Assembly: GCA_016781505.1 (NCBI GenBank)
Contig: JADDQF010000052.1
Location: forward strand, 1-32,700
Source of the DNA: a bacterium
Lineage (GTDB): Bacteria; Chloroflexota; Chloroflexia; Chloroflexales; Kallotenuaceae
Direction of reading: 5' to 3'
DNA: 32,700 bases
Below are positions 15,973 to 25,334 of this stretch, piece by piece (the first letter of the stretch is position 1; every line of letters begins with the position of its first letter). The notes under the pieces are model-generated. The model saw only the letters and a list, made by a program, of their open reading frames with translations. It searched no databases and had not been told where the DNA came from. The translations under genes were made by a program, and so were the position numbers.

Positions 15973-17484
15973 TCATTCTTCGGCCGCAGCTGCGAGTGCG
16001 CCAAAGGTTGGCTTAAGGGCTGGATACAGCTCCCGGTAAACGCCATGCAATTCGTCGTAATGCCGCAGCCGCTGTGCATTTGGTTCGACGGTATCACGTG
16101 TGGCAACTCCCGCGGCGACGGCTGCGCGCACATCAGGATACACCCCGGCCCCCACGCCTGCCAACAGCGCCGCGCCGAACGCTGGTCCTTCCTCCACGGC
16201 CATCGTGGTGATTGGGCTGCCAAGAATGTCGGCCTGCAGCTGCCGCCATAGCTTGGAGCGTGCGCCACCTCCGATGGCACGTACCTCGTCAAGGTTAAGG
16301 CCAAGCTCGCGCATGATCGCTAGCCCATCGCGCAGGCTGAAAACCACACCTTCCAACACTGCCCGCACCATATGCCCGAGCCCATGGCGAAGTGTCAGGC
16401 CAACAAACGCCCCACTCGCCAATGGGTCACGATGAGGAGTTCGTTCGCCGGATAAGTAGGGCAGGAAGATGAGACCTTCCGCTCCCGGTGGTGTTTGTTC
16501 AGCTAATCCCACCAGCTGGTCGTAGCTCAGATCGGGCAGCAGTCCACGCAGCGTATTCCTGAGCCATTGAAACGCGCCGCCCGCGCTGAGCGTGACGGCC
16601 ATCAGGTGGTAGGCGTCGGGAACGGTGTGACAGAACGTATGCAAGCGCCCTTCCGGATCAAGGCGAATCGCATCGCTGTGGGCGAACAACACGCCACTGG
16701 TACCCAACGACGAGCTGATCACACCATCACGAATAATGCCGGTGCCAATCGCCGCCGCCGCATTATCACCACCGCCGGCGATCACCGGGAGGCCTGTCGG
16801 CAGCCCAAGCTCCTCCGCGGCTGCGCGTGTGAGGCGGCCGGTTACCTCAGGGCCTTCATACACTCGGGGCAGCCACTCACGGGGAATTTCCAGCGCTTGG
16901 ACGATCTCATCCGACCAGTCGCGCCGTGTCAGATCGAGGAGCAGAGTTCCGGCCGCGTCCGAGGCATCGCTGGCGTATTCGCCGGTCAGCTGGAGCCGGA
17001 TAAAATCTTTGGGTAACAACACCCGGCGCACGCGGGCGTAATGGTGCGGCTCATGCTCGCGCAGCCACAGCACCTTGGGTGCTTGAAAGCCTGCCAACGC
17101 CGGATTGCCGGCGATGGAGATCAGCCGTTCAGCTCCAACGCGTTGGGTGATTTCGACGCATTGTGGACCTGTCCGTCCATCATTCCATAACATGGCAGGA
17201 CGAATAACCGCGTCGCGCTCATCCAAGAACACGGCGCCGTGCATCTGGCCCGTCAGTCCGATCCCTGCGATAGCGTCAGCCGGGATGCCAGCCGAAGACA
17301 CAACCCGTTGGATCGCCGCTCGACTGCCCCGCCACCAGTCAGCCGGATCTTGCTCACTCCACAGTGGGCGTGGATTAGACAAGCCGTATTCTTCCGTGGC
17401 TGTGGTGCTGACCTGTCCATCAGCCGCGACAAGGACAGCTTTCGCGCCACTGGTTCCCACATCTAAGCCGAGCAAGTAGCTCAT
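15973..17484 (-). CDS. xylB: Xylulokinase
   Basis: This 503-residue protein is a FGGY-family carbohydrate kinase of full length. It phosphorylates D-xylulose with ATP to D-xylulose 5-phosphate, feeding the pentose phosphate pathway. Visible features are LLGLDVGTSGAKAVL with Asp8 in the phosphate loop, GLTGQMHG (77-83, xylulose binding), AMLWNDGR, PKDFIRLQLTGEYASDASDA, and the catalytic base Asp240 in AGGGDNAAAAIGTG. The C-terminal ATP side has GGGARSKLWRQLQADI. The ATG at 17484 follows GGGAGA. The upstream 176 bp end in a fragment that resembles the tail of a sugar isomerase, so a xylA-xylB pair may once have existed here. Its own promoter was not identified. Confidence 0.93.
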   Translation of the reverse strand: MSYLLGLDVGTSGAKAVLVAADGQVSTTATEEYGLSNPRPLWSEQDPADWWRGSRAAIQRVVSSAGIPADAIAGIGLTGQMHGAVFLDERDAVIRPAMLWNDGRTGPQCVEITQRVGAERLISIAGNPALAGFQAPKVLWLREHEPHHYARVRRVLLPKDFIRLQLTGEYASDASDAAGTLLLDLTRRDWSDEIVQALEIPREWLPRVYEGPEVTGRLTRAAAEELGLPTGLPVIAGGGDNAAAAIGTGIIRDGVISSSLGTSGVLFAHSDAIRLDPEGRLHTFCHTVPDAYHLMAVTLSAGGAFQWLRNTLRGLLPDLSYDQLVGLAEQTPPGAEGLIFLPYLSGERTPHRDPLASGAFVGLTLRHGLGHMVRAVLEGVVFSLRDGLAIMRELGLNLDEVRAIGGGARSKLWRQLQADILGSPITTMAVEEGPAFGAALLAGVGAGVYPDVRAAVAAGVATRDTVEPNAQRLRHYDELHGVYRELYPALKPTFGALAAAAEE

Positions 17485-17660
17485 ATGCTCTCCCTTTCCT
17501 GCCTCCCAGCACGAGGGTGGCTGCTTCCTGTAAAACGCAGCTAACAACACTGCAGCTTCGGCCCCGCTTGTGCCGCATGACGAGGCTTGAAGGTGCTAGC
17601 TCCACTGCTTAGCGCACGCCGTGCAACAGCTCGACGGTCAAACTGGCATGCATTGAGCTC

Positions 17661-17813
17661 CTACGCGTTAGCCGGGCTGTACACAAAGGGCGGCTGATCG
17701 CCGGCCTGAATCTCTGCTGCCAGTGCCTGGATTTCGGCATCCGCGTTCCGTTGCCGAGCCTTTTCCCGCAGATTCAGATACGCCCGCATAACTTGATGGC
17801 TGTACAAACATGA
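17661..17813 (-). pseudogene. Probable C-terminal scrap of a sugar (xylose-type) isomerase
   Basis: Directly after the beta-glucosidase stop, one minus-strand frame reads LYSHQVMRAYLNLREKARQ, then RNADAEIQALAAEIQAGDQ, to TAG at 17661-17663. The Leu-rich amphipathic helix followed by an N-A-D-x-E-I-Q-A-L segment resembles, from memory, the C-terminal helix of xylose-isomerase-like TIM barrels. It lies immediately upstream of xylB, the usual place for xylA. No start codon with a ribosome site is present, although ATG at 17789 would give 42 residues. I infer that an isomerase gene was truncated when the GH1 gene arrived. A real small protein is the alternative. Confidence 0.45.
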
Positions 17814-17814
17814 T

Positions 17815-19167
17815 CTAATCGTCAATGGCGTTAGCCGCGATCACATCCCGATACATGTAGCCGCTGTCTTTGATCGTCCGTTGCTGCGTGGCGTAGTCAA
17901 CATATATGATGCCGAAGCGGCGGGTATAGCCCCAGGCCCACTCAAAGTTGTCCATCAGCGACCACGCGAAATAGCCTTTGAGTGGCGACCCGGCCGCTAT
18001 CGCCCGTTGGGCCGCCGCAAGATGCTGCCGGTAGTAGTTGGCGCGCTCGGGATCACGGACCCGCCCATCTGCCGGCGGCTCGTCGGGATAAGCCGCGCCG
18101 TTTTCGGTGATGTACAGCGGCCCGGTCGGATAGTCACGCGGCACTCGCAGCAGCTGATCATAAAGCGCTTCGGGATACACCAGCCAGTCCATGGCCGTGT
18201 ATTCACCCTCGCGCCGGGTGCTGCCGACGCGGAGCACGCCGCCGTCTTGATTGTCGTGAATAAAGGTCGGAGTATAGTAGTTAAGGCCCAGAAAATCGGT
18301 GGGCGCGGCGATGGTATCAAAGTCGGCGGCTTCAAACGCCGGCACGCGGTCGCCGTAAAGCTCGAGCATATCCTGGGGATAGCCCCGGCCGTAGAGCGGA
18401 TCCAGAAACCAGCGATTGAAGTAGCCGTCGTAGCGCACTGCAGCCGCCTGGTCTGCAGAGCTGTCGCTGGCCGGATACACCTGCGACAGGTTAAGTGTGA
18501 TGCCAACCTGTGCGCCCGGGCTATTGCGCCGAACGATTGGTACGGCCTGACCGTGTGCCAGCAACAGCGTATGTACGGCGGCTAAAGCTTCCTCGAAGCT
18601 TTTGTGCCCCGGCGCGTGCTCGCCAATATGGTAGCTCAGGAACGAGCTGCACCACGGCTCGTTAAGGGTGATCCAGTGCTTGACGCGGTCGCCCAAGCGG
18701 CGTGTAATAGCCTCGGTGTACTCCGCAAACGCATCCGCCGTTGCGCGGTTAGTCCAGCCACCCTCATCCTGCAATACCTGGGGCAGATCCCAATGGTATA
18801 GTGTGACCCAGGGCGTGATGCCGGCTTCGAGCAAGCCGTCGACGAGCTGATCATAAAAGGCTAGCCCGGCCTCGTTGACTCGGCCCCGCCCTTCAGGCAG
18901 GATGCGTGGCCAAGCTACCGAGAAGCGATAGGCCTGCAGCCCAAGCTCGCGCATCACCTCGATATCGTCGCGCCAATGGTGATAATGATCGCAGGCGATG
19001 TCTCCGGTGTCACCATTTAGCGTTTTGCCCGGCGTATGGCTAAAGCGGTCCCAAATCGACTCGCCCCGCCCGTCTTCGTTTGCAGCGCCCTCGATCTGAT
19101 AGGCCGCGGTTGCGGCACCCCAAAGAAAATCGTCAGGAAAGCGGTTGGAGGACGTTGAGTTAGCCAT
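17815..19167 (-). CDS. GH1 beta-glucosidase
   Basis: This 450-residue protein is a complete family GH1 retaining glycosidase. The N-terminal signature FLWGAATAAYQIEGA (14-28) is present, with acid/base Glu170 in ITLNEPWC and nucleophile Glu355 in YITENGAAY. The sugar-binding FAWSLMDNFEWAWGY segment lies near the end. It hydrolyses cellobiose and other beta-glucosides; relatives also accept galactosides, fucosides or xylosides. There is no signal peptide, so it acts in the cytoplasm. The ATG at 19167 follows GGGAG, 43 bp after the lacI stop, which makes a lacI-bgl operon likely. Its stop codon abuts the isomerase-like scrap at 17661-17813. Confidence 0.94.
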   Translation of the reverse strand: MANSTSSNRFPDDFLWGAATAAYQIEGAANEDGRGESIWDRFSHTPGKTLNGDTGDIACDHYHHWRDDIEVMRELGLQAYRFSVAWPRILPEGRGRVNEAGLAFYDQLVDGLLEAGITPWVTLYHWDLPQVLQDEGGWTNRATADAFAEYTEAITRRLGDRVKHWITLNEPWCSSFLSYHIGEHAPGHKSFEEALAAVHTLLLAHGQAVPIVRRNSPGAQVGITLNLSQVYPASDSSADQAAAVRYDGYFNRWFLDPLYGRGYPQDMLELYGDRVPAFEAADFDTIAAPTDFLGLNYYTPTFIHDNQDGGVLRVGSTRREGEYTAMDWLVYPEALYDQLLRVPRDYPTGPLYITENGAAYPDEPPADGRVRDPERANYYRQHLAAAQRAIAAGSPLKGYFAWSLMDNFEWAWGYTRRFGIIYVDYATQQRTIKDSGYMYRDVIAANAIDD

Positions 19168-19210
19168 GGTCCGACTCCCTTTGTTATCCAAATGACGCTC
19201 GTTTGCGCGC

Positions 19211-20251
19211 TTATGCGGTGCGCCGTGTCGCTGGAGGCCTACACGATTCGCGAATAACAAGTTCAGTTTCTAGCTCTATGCGAGTCAAAGGATGGGACGG
19301 ATCTGCAATATGTTGGAGCAACATCCGCGCCGCAGCCCGTCCCATTTCAAGCAAGGGCTGCCGCACCGTTGTTAACGGCGGATTGACCTGAGCCGCCTGT
19401 GGAATGTCGTCAAAGCCCATGACCGAAATATCATGCCCAATCCGTAAACCCTGCTCACGCACGGCTTCCATAGCGCCGAACGCCATCAGATCGTTGGCGG
19501 CAAAGATGGCGGTTGGCGGTTTTTCAAGCCCGAGCAGCATAGTGCTGCGGTAGCCGCTCGGCTGACCGTAATCACCCTGCCAGATCAACGCCTCCTCCAC
19601 GCATAGCCCGGAGTCGCGGAGCGCGGTTTGATACGCGGCGAGTCGTTCAGCCGAGGCGGGAAGATCAGAGCGGCCGTTGATGAACGCAATGCGGCGGTGC
19701 CCAAGGTCGATCAGGTAGCGCGTTGCATCGTAGGCGCCGCGCCAGTTTGTGACGCCAACCGAGCGGTCAACAAGATTGCTGCCGGTATGGTCGAGCAACA
19801 CGAAAGGGAAGTTGCGGGCCTGCAGCGAGGATACATACATTTCCGGATCGGTCGGCGAGATCAGGATCAGTCCATCGGCTAATCCCTGGCTGATCGACGT
19901 AACATAGGCTGATTCTTTCACAAGCCGACGATGCGTGGTGTACAAAATCACATCGTAATTAACAGGCTGCAGCGCCTGGTCGATGCCGCGAACGATCTCG
20001 CCAACGTAGCTGGAGCCAAGATCCGGGACTAGTAAGCCAATCACCTGCGAACGACCGCGGGCTAGACTGCGCGCCTGTTGATTGACCACATAGCCAAGCC
20101 GATCCATGGCATGTCGGACGCGCTCGCGTTTGTCGGGCTTGATATGGTCTTTGCCGTTGATCACGCGTGAAACAGTGGTGTACGAGACGCCTGCTTCGCG
20201 TGCCACATCGATGATGGTGGTGTTCCGAGTTTTGGGGCTTCTGTGCTGCAT
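19211..20251 (-). CDS. LacI-family transcriptional regulator
   Basis: The 346-residue protein has the LacI helix-turn-helix and hinge at residues 12-60 ([23 protein letters not shown], then [16 protein letters not shown]). A periplasmic-binding-protein-like effector domain follows, with [29 protein letters not shown] and [10 protein letters not shown]. It should repress sugar genes until its sugar binds. The ATG at 20251 follows GAGGTG; a GTG nine bases upstream is possible. It is followed by the beta-glucosidase gene on the same strand, its likely target. A perfect LacI-type operator lies at 20387-20400, 136 bp upstream, which points to autoregulation. Confidence 0.93.
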   Translation of the reverse strand: MQHRSPKTRNTTIIDVAREAGVSYTTVSRVINGKDHIKPDKRERVRHAMDRLGYVVNQQARSLARGRSQVIGLLVPDLGSSYVGEIVRGIDQALQPVNYDVILYTTHRRLVKESAYVTSISQGLADGLILISPTDPEMYVSSLQARNFPFVLLDHTGSNLVDRSVGVTNWRGAYDATRYLIDLGHRRIAFINGRSDLPASAERLAAYQTALRDSGLCVEEALIWQGDYGQPSGYRSTMLLGLEKPPTAIFAANDLMAFGAMEAVREQGLRIGHDISVMGFDDIPQAAQVNPPLTTVRQPLLEMGRAAARMLLQHIADPSHPLTRIELETELVIRESCRPPATRRTA

Positions 20252-20557
20252 ACACCTCACACGAGCTATGTGTGGAGTAATCCTGTGCAGGTCTGACGTA
20301 TGAGTTGGTGCGCCAGATCAGTCACTTTGTCAGATTGCTCCCCATCGCCGCCCACAGGCACGACACTTGTTGTGCTTATTTCGCGTTGCAAACGTTTGCA
20401 GGATGGTAGCAAAGCTCCGAGGGCGTGTCAAACTGAGCAAAGCCGCAGTCACCAAGGTTTCGAAGTTCCGTCCCAGCTGCACCAAACGCGTGGCCCATTG
20501 GTTGCTAGCTTACGTAACGACCCTTTCAAGAGGGGCAATAATTGAAGGAGGCAGAGT
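20252..20557. other. Intergenic region between lacI and a small orphan gene
   Basis: These 306 bp separate divergent genes. They contain the LacI-type operator at 20387-20400 and a small CACAC/GTGTG repeat near the lacI start. I found no convincing -35/-10 pair for either gene and no other coding frame. Confidence 0.5.
20387..20400. promoter_or_regulatory. LacI-type operator
   Basis: TGCAAACGTTTGCA is a perfect 14-bp palindrome with the central CG typical of LacI/GalR-family sites. It lies between lacI (136 bp away) and the small plus-strand gene (157 bp away), so it may control both. The binding protein is inferred from position. Confidence 0.7.
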
Positions 20558-20761
20558 ATGGCGAAGGGACCAGATACCCAAGGCGGCAGCAAAGAGGCGG
20601 TGCAGCCAAAAGATTTGAGCAAAGGCGAGCAAGCGGAAAAGGGTGATGACCACCGCGAATATCGTCGGCACCAGGGCCAAACACGTGGCCGCACGATGCA
20701 TAACGAGCGTTCGGGTAGCGACAGCAATGCCGGTCCCAACAGCGGCAGTAAGAAGAAGTAA
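20558..20761 (+). CDS. Small highly hydrophilic protein of unknown function
   Basis: This 67-residue protein follows a strong ribosome site (GGAGG, seven bases before ATG) and is followed five bases after its stop by a 12-bp hairpin, so it looks like a complete monocistronic gene. It has almost no hydrophobic residues: Gly, Lys, Ser, Asp, Glu, Gln, Asn and Arg dominate, with segments such as GGSKEAVQPKDLSKGEQAEK and SGSDSNAGPNSGSKKK. It should be intrinsically disordered, like hydrophilin-type stress proteins. I do not recognise the family and no function follows from the neighbours. The LacI-type operator upstream may or may not affect it. Confidence 0.65.
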   Translation: MAKGPDTQGGSKEAVQPKDLSKGEQAEKGDDHREYRRHQGQTRGRTMHNERSGSDSNAGPNSGSKKK

Positions 20762-20765
20762 TCGC

Positions 20766-20794
20766 GCAGACGCAGTCCTTTCGACTGCGTCTGC
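20766..20794 (+). terminator. 12-bp perfect stem-loop after the small gene
   Basis: GCAGACGCAGTC (20766-20777) and its exact complement (20783-20794) enclose a five-base loop, ctttc. TTACG follows, so the T-run is poor. Its position between a plus-strand gene and the end of the convergent minus-strand operon supports a terminator, possibly for both. Confidence 0.7.
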
Positions 20795-20875
20795 TTACGC
20801 CCGATAAGCAGGACTGCGCCTACTCACAGGTTGTGTGTATCTCAACGAAAATGCCGCGAGCATCCAACAGAGCCG

Positions 20876-22897
20876 TTATCGGCTAGGCTCGTGCTCGCTC
20901 GACGATGAATGCCTTACACCCCCCGTTAGGGCTGCCACGATCGCATCAACATCATACACACAGCCGCCCCAGGTGCCGCCGCTAACCTGTTGTAACGCAG
21001 CCCATAAACGTGTATCGTCCGGTAGCTGCGCATGAGGCGCGAGATCGGGATGCGACTCACGCGCTGCCAGCACCTGTGCGCCAACCTCGGGCCCAAAGGC
21101 GATATCGCCCTCGCCCACCAGATCGACGCTCCCTACCAAATTGACCCGATCCACCACGATCTCGATCAGATCGCCGTCGCGCACTTTGCCAATCGGACCA
21201 CCAGCGAGCGCCTCCGGCCCGATGTGGCCAACACATGCGCCTGTGCTAACTCCGGAAAAGCGTGCATCCGTGAGCAGCGCGATCTGCTTGCCCCAGGTTA
21301 AGTGTTTAAGCGCCGACGTTACCTGATAAATCTCCTCCATGCCGGTGCCCAGCGGCCCTCCCCCAATCAGCACGATCACTTCCCCTGACTGCACCCGGTC
21401 TGGCCCGTGACTCTTGATGGCTGCAATTGCGGCACGCTCACGCGTAAACACCCGTGCCCGGCCCAGCTTGCGATACACACCGTTCGCGTCCACGACGGTG
21501 GGATCGATCGAGGTGCTTTTGATGACCGCGCCCGAGGGCGCGAGATTGCCGCGCGGAAAGGTAATCGTGCTGGTCAGACCCCGCTCGCGTGCCCGTTGCG
21601 GTGACATAATCACGTCGTCAGGATCGACGCCATCCCGTGACGCAAGCAGATCGCGCAGCACGGCACGCCGCTCGGACTGCTCCCACCAATCGAGTACTGC
21701 ACCAAGCCGCTGGCCGGTTACCGTTAAAACGTCTTGATGCAAAATGCCGAGCCGCCGCAGATGCAGCATCACTTCCGGCACACCGCCCGCCAAAAAGGCT
21801 CGAACGGTCGGATGGCTGCTTGGCCCGTTCGGGAGCACATCCACCAGCCTTGGTACCCGACGGTTGATCCTGATCCAGTCGTCCACGGTTGGCCGCGGCA
21901 GCCCCGCTGCGTGGGCGATCGCCGGGATGTGAAGCAGCAGGTTGGTCGAGCCGCCAAATGCAGCGTGCACCACCATCGCGTTTTCAAGTGCCGCCGGTGT
22001 CAAGATGTCACGGGTAGCAACCTTGTGTTCGTGCAGTCGCAGCAGCGCGCGAGCGGACGACCGCGCCAGCTCAAGCCAGATCGGTTGGCCCGATGGCGCC
22101 AGCGCCGAGTGCGGCAGCGCGAGGCCGAGCGCCTCCCCCACCACTTGAGACGTCGCGGCTGTGCCGAGAAATTGGCAGCCGCCACCCGGTGTGGCACAGG
22201 CCCGGCAGCCAAGCTCCGCCGCCTCCCGCAGCGTAATCTCACCGTGAGCAAAGCGCGCCCCAATCGACTGGATCTTGCCGGCATCTTCGCCCACCGTTGG
22301 CGGGAGGGTCACGCCGCCGGGTACCAAAACGCATGGCAGATCCGGCGTACCTGCCAGCGCCATCAGCATTGCGGGCAAGCCCTTGTCGCAGGTTGCCACG
22401 CCAAGGACGCCGCGCCGGGTTGGGAGCGAGCGAATCAGCCGCCGAAAGACCAGGGCCGCGTCGTTGCGGTAGGGTAAGCTATCGAGCATTCCCGTTGTGC
22501 CCTGCGAGCGACCATCGCAGGGGTCGGTTACATAGCCAGCGAACGGCAGCGCCTGGTGGCTACGCAGCTCTTCGGCGGCAGCCTGCATCAGCAGCCCCAC
22601 CTCCCAATGGCCGGTGTGATACCCGAGCGCGATTGGTGTCCCGTCGGGTGCCCGGATACCGCCCTGCGTGCTGAGAATCAACACCTGGGTACGTAGGAGA
22701 TCGGCGGGGTCCCAGCCCATGCCAACGTTCTGACTGAGCGCAAACACATCGCCGCTGGGCGAGTTAAGCAGCATCTCCTCCGTCAGCGGAAGTGTGCCCG
22801 CGGCACCAGGGGCGTGGGTTTGAATGTCAAATAATGCGCTCGTGCTGGGACCGATCAATGTGTCCAGCTCAGCGCGCGCGTTTGCAGTATCGGTCAT
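20876..22897 (-). CDS. yjhG: Xylonate dehydratase, IlvD/Edd family, YjhG/YagF type
   Basis: The 673-residue protein agrees with the E. coli YjhG/YagF branch of the IlvD/Edd family across its length, including [33 protein letters not shown] and [13 protein letters not shown]. Iron-sulfur Cys candidates are Cys127 (DPCDG), Cys170 (ATCDKG) and Cys241 ([10 protein letters not shown]). YjhG dehydrates D-xylonate to 2-keto-3-deoxy-D-xylonate, the second step of non-phosphorylative xylose breakdown. The ATG at 22897 follows AGGAG, 35 bp after the aldehyde dehydrogenase. It is the last gene of the iclR-FAH-ALDH operon, and a small stem (AGCCG/CGGCT) overlaps its stop. Activity on related aldonates is possible. 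Confidence 0.92.
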   Translation of the reverse strand: MTDTANARAELDTLIGPSTSALFDIQTHAPGAAGTLPLTEEMLLNSPSGDVFALSQNVGMGWDPADLLRTQVLILSTQGGIRAPDGTPIALGYHTGHWEVGLLMQAAAEELRSHQALPFAGYVTDPCDGRSQGTTGMLDSLPYRNDAALVFRRLIRSLPTRRGVLGVATCDKGLPAMLMALAGTPDLPCVLVPGGVTLPPTVGEDAGKIQSIGARFAHGEITLREAAELGCRACATPGGGCQFLGTAATSQVVGEALGLALPHSALAPSGQPIWLELARSSARALLRLHEHKVATRDILTPAALENAMVVHAAFGGSTNLLLHIPAIAHAAGLPRPTVDDWIRINRRVPRLVDVLPNGPSSHPTVRAFLAGGVPEVMLHLRRLGILHQDVLTVTGQRLGAVLDWWEQSERRAVLRDLLASRDGVDPDDVIMSPQRARERGLTSTITFPRGNLAPSGAVIKSTSIDPTVVDANGVYRKLGRARVFTRERAAIAAIKSHGPDRVQSGEVIVLIGGGPLGTGMEEIYQVTSALKHLTWGKQIALLTDARFSGVSTGACVGHIGPEALAGGPIGKVRDGDLIEIVVDRVNLVGSVDLVGEGDIAFGPEVGAQVLAARESHPDLAPHAQLPDDTRLWAALQQVSGGTWGGCVYDVDAIVAALTGGVRHSSSSEHEPSR

Positions 22898-22932
22898 GTT
22901 TGCTCCTGTGGCGGTGTGGTCGGCGCCGTCAA

Positions 22933-24366
22933 TTATCCATGCCCGACGTAGATTGTTTTTGTGCGCGTGTAAAATTCGATCGCCGCCTGGCCCTGCTCCT
23001 TGAAGGTGTTAGAGCTTGAGTGCTTAAAGCCGCCAAACGGAGCCTGCAGGGCAAGGCCAGTGGTTGGCTGGTTGATCTTGACTACCCCTGCGTCGATGTT
23101 GTTGGCAAAGGCAAACGCTTTATGCAAATCATTGGTGACAACGCCCGCCGCCAGACCATAGCCGACAGCGTTGGCTTTCCCTAGCGCATCGTCGAAGTCG
23201 CGCGCCCGGATCACGCCGATTACCGGGCCAAAAATTTCCTCCTGCGCGATTCGCATCCCCGGCTCGACGCCATCAAAGACCGTCGGCTGCACAAAGTGCT
23301 CGTTGACACGCTGCCCACCAACCACCAGCCGCGCCGCCTCGTCCTTGCCGACTTGCACATACTGTAGATCGGTTTCAAGCTGGCTTTGATTGATCGCCGG
23401 CCCCATCTGCACGCCCTCGTCTAGCCCGTTGCCGACCTTGAGGGTACGAGCGGCCTCGCTCAACGCCTGCACGAACTTGTCGGCAATTCCCTGCTCCACA
23501 ATCACCCTGCTGGTCGCGGTACAGGCCTGCCCGGTGAGGCCGAAGCCGCCGGTAACCGATAAACGTACAGCAAGCTCAAGATCAGCGTCGTTCAGCACCA
23601 CGAGCGCGTTTTTGCCGCCCATCTCAAGCTGAACGCGGGTCATGTTCTTGATTGCCTGCCCATAAATGCCGGCGCCGACGTCGTACGAGCCGGTAAAGCT
23701 GATACCGTTTATCTCCTTGTTGCTGATCAGCTCATCGCCGACTGTTCGACCCGAGCCCGTTACATAGTTAATGACGCCGGGTGGCAGCCCTGCTTCGTGG
23801 AGCGCTTCAACCAGGAGCAAGCCTACATGGGGCGCATCCGAGGCTGGCTTGAAAACAACGGTGTTGCCGTACGCCAGCGCGGGCGCAATCTTCCAGGCCG
23901 GGATCGCAATCGGAAAGTTCCAGGGCGTGATAATGCTGACGACGCCTAGCGGCTCGCGTTTGGAGTACAGCAGTTCGCCGCTTGTGTTGCCGGGGATTAC
24001 GTCGCCGCCATTGCGCCAGCCTTCGCCGCTGAAGTAGCGAAAGATGTCGCGTGCCCGCCCAACTTCGACCTTGGCCTCCGCCAGTGTTTTGCCTTCTTCG
24101 CGAACCAGCGCCGTCGCTATCTCGTCCAAGCGTCCATTGATGATTTGGGCTGCTTTGTCAAGGATCGCGCCGCGCGTCGGCGCTGGCGTGTTAGCCCAGC
24201 TTGCCGCCGCTGTACGGGCTGCCGCGATAGCCCGTCGGGCATCCTCCCGCGTTGCTTTGGGAAACGTGCCAAGCACCTCGCCCGTCGCCGGATTGTGATT
24301 TTCAAAGGTCGCGCCGTCGCTCGCCGCGACCCGCGCTCCCTCTATCACATTTTGGTATGTCTGCAT
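22933..24366 (-). CDS. Aldehyde dehydrogenase, probable 2-oxoglutarate semialdehyde dehydrogenase
   Basis: This 477-residue protein is a complete NAD(P)-dependent aldehyde dehydrogenase. It has Asn150 in [11 protein letters not shown], Glu248 in QLEMGGKN and the catalytic Cys282 in GQACTATSR, followed by EEIFGPV. In this operon it most likely oxidises 2-oxoglutarate semialdehyde (2,5-dioxopentanoate) to 2-oxoglutarate, the last step of the Weimberg pathway. Succinate semialdehyde or glycolaldehyde are other substrates in the same branch, and glycolaldehyde would fit the Dahms variant. The ATG at 24366 follows AAGGAG, 18 bp after the FAH-family gene. Family assignment is certain; the substrate comes from context. 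Confidence 0.9.
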   Translation of the reverse strand: MQTYQNVIEGARVAASDGATFENHNPATGEVLGTFPKATREDARRAIAAARTAAASWANTPAPTRGAILDKAAQIINGRLDEIATALVREEGKTLAEAKVEVGRARDIFRYFSGEGWRNGGDVIPGNTSGELLYSKREPLGVVSIITPWNFPIAIPAWKIAPALAYGNTVVFKPASDAPHVGLLLVEALHEAGLPPGVINYVTGSGRTVGDELISNKEINGISFTGSYDVGAGIYGQAIKNMTRVQLEMGGKNALVVLNDADLELAVRLSVTGGFGLTGQACTATSRVIVEQGIADKFVQALSEAARTLKVGNGLDEGVQMGPAINQSQLETDLQYVQVGKDEAARLVVGGQRVNEHFVQPTVFDGVEPGMRIAQEEIFGPVIGVIRARDFDDALGKANAVGYGLAAGVVTNDLHKAFAFANNIDAGVVKINQPTTGLALQAPFGGFKHSSSNTFKEQGQAAIEFYTRTKTIYVGHG

Positions 24367-24384
24367 GACTGTGAAAGCTCCTTG

Positions 24385-25284
24385 TTACTCCATCAGGCGC
24401 GCAGTGTTGCGCAGCGCGCCAATGCCTGCAATCGTGATCGTTACCTGATCGCCATGGTGCAGGGTAAAATCATCAGGCGGCACGATGCCCGTGCCGGTGA
24501 ACAGCAGCACTCCGTCCGCAAAATCGTCGTAACGCCCCAGGAAGCCCGCGAGCTCCGGCAGCGGTCGATTTAGCTGGGCGGTGCTGGTCTCGGCTTCAAA
24601 AACGGTTGCCCCGTCACGCACAATACCGAGCTTGATCGGCAGGTTGTGGGCGTTAAACGCCGTGTCGGCGATCGTGATCACCGGACCAACCGCGCAGGCG
24701 TGCCGATACACTTTGGCTTGCGGCAAATACAGCGGATTTTCGCCCTCGATGTCGCGGCTGCTCACGTCGTTGCCGATGGTGTAGCCCACGATCTGCATTC
24801 CAGGGTTGAGGACCAGCACCAGCTCAGGCTCGGGCACGTTCCACTTGCTGTCACCGCGCAGCCCGATCCAGTTGTGCGGCCCCACGGCCTTGCTGCCGAT
24901 CGACTTGAAAAACAATTCAGGACGCTCCGCCTCGTACACACGGACATAGATGTCTTTGGTAACCGCCTCGCGTACCCTGGCTTCACGGCTCCAGGCGTAG
25001 GTCACACCGGCAGCCCACACCTCCTGCCGATCCACGGGCGGCAGCAGATGCGCCACATCGCCAGCTGGCTCACGCTCGAGGTCAGCGTAGCGGTAGGTCG
25101 GCAATTGGTCCAGCGGAATGTCTTGCAGCAGCGTTGGGAGCGGCGTCGAGGTCGAAGCCTGGAGCAGCGCGGCAAGCGTAGCCATATGGGGCTGGCCGCT
25201 CGCGGTTACGTCGTGTACAGTTTCGTCGACCAGGAGGCCGAGGCGCGCGCCGTGGATGGGACTGTGGAATCTACAAAGTTGCAT
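24385..25284 (-). CDS. FAH-family 2-keto-3-deoxy-pentonate dehydratase
   Basis: The 299-residue protein belongs to the fumarylacetoacetate hydrolase superfamily. Its metal site is visible: Glu123 (RPELFFKS), Glu152 and Glu154 (VPEPELVLVLN), Asp173 (GNDVSSRDIEGENP) and Lys191. The length and motifs resemble the archaeal 2-keto-3-deoxy-D-arabinonate dehydratase (KdaD), about 298 residues, which turns the keto-deoxy acid into 2-oxoglutarate semialdehyde. Between a xylonate dehydratase and an aldehyde dehydrogenase this role fits well. Other FAH members hydrolyse acylpyruvates, so it is not proven. The ATG at 25284 follows AGGGAGCAG, 50 bp after the iclR stop. Confidence 0.86.
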   Translation of the reverse strand: MQLCRFHSPIHGARLGLLVDETVHDVTASGQPHMATLAALLQASTSTPLPTLLQDIPLDQLPTYRYADLEREPAGDVAHLLPPVDRQEVWAAGVTYAWSREARVREAVTKDIYVRVYEAERPELFFKSIGSKAVGPHNWIGLRGDSKWNVPEPELVLVLNPGMQIVGYTIGNDVSSRDIEGENPLYLPQAKVYRHACAVGPVITIADTAFNAHNLPIKLGIVRDGATVFEAETSTAQLNRPLPELAGFLGRYDDFADGVLLFTGTGIVPPDDFTLHHGDQVTITIAGIGALRNTARLME

Positions 25285-25334
25285 ATCTGCTCCCTGTTCG
25301 TTAGCTCAGCCGTGGCTGTGTCTTCGTTCACAGA

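Noticed and set aside
21734-22477. A 247-codon plus-strand frame over the xylonate dehydratase
   Set aside because: The minus-strand protein matches YjhG along its whole length, so the opposite frame is a shadow.
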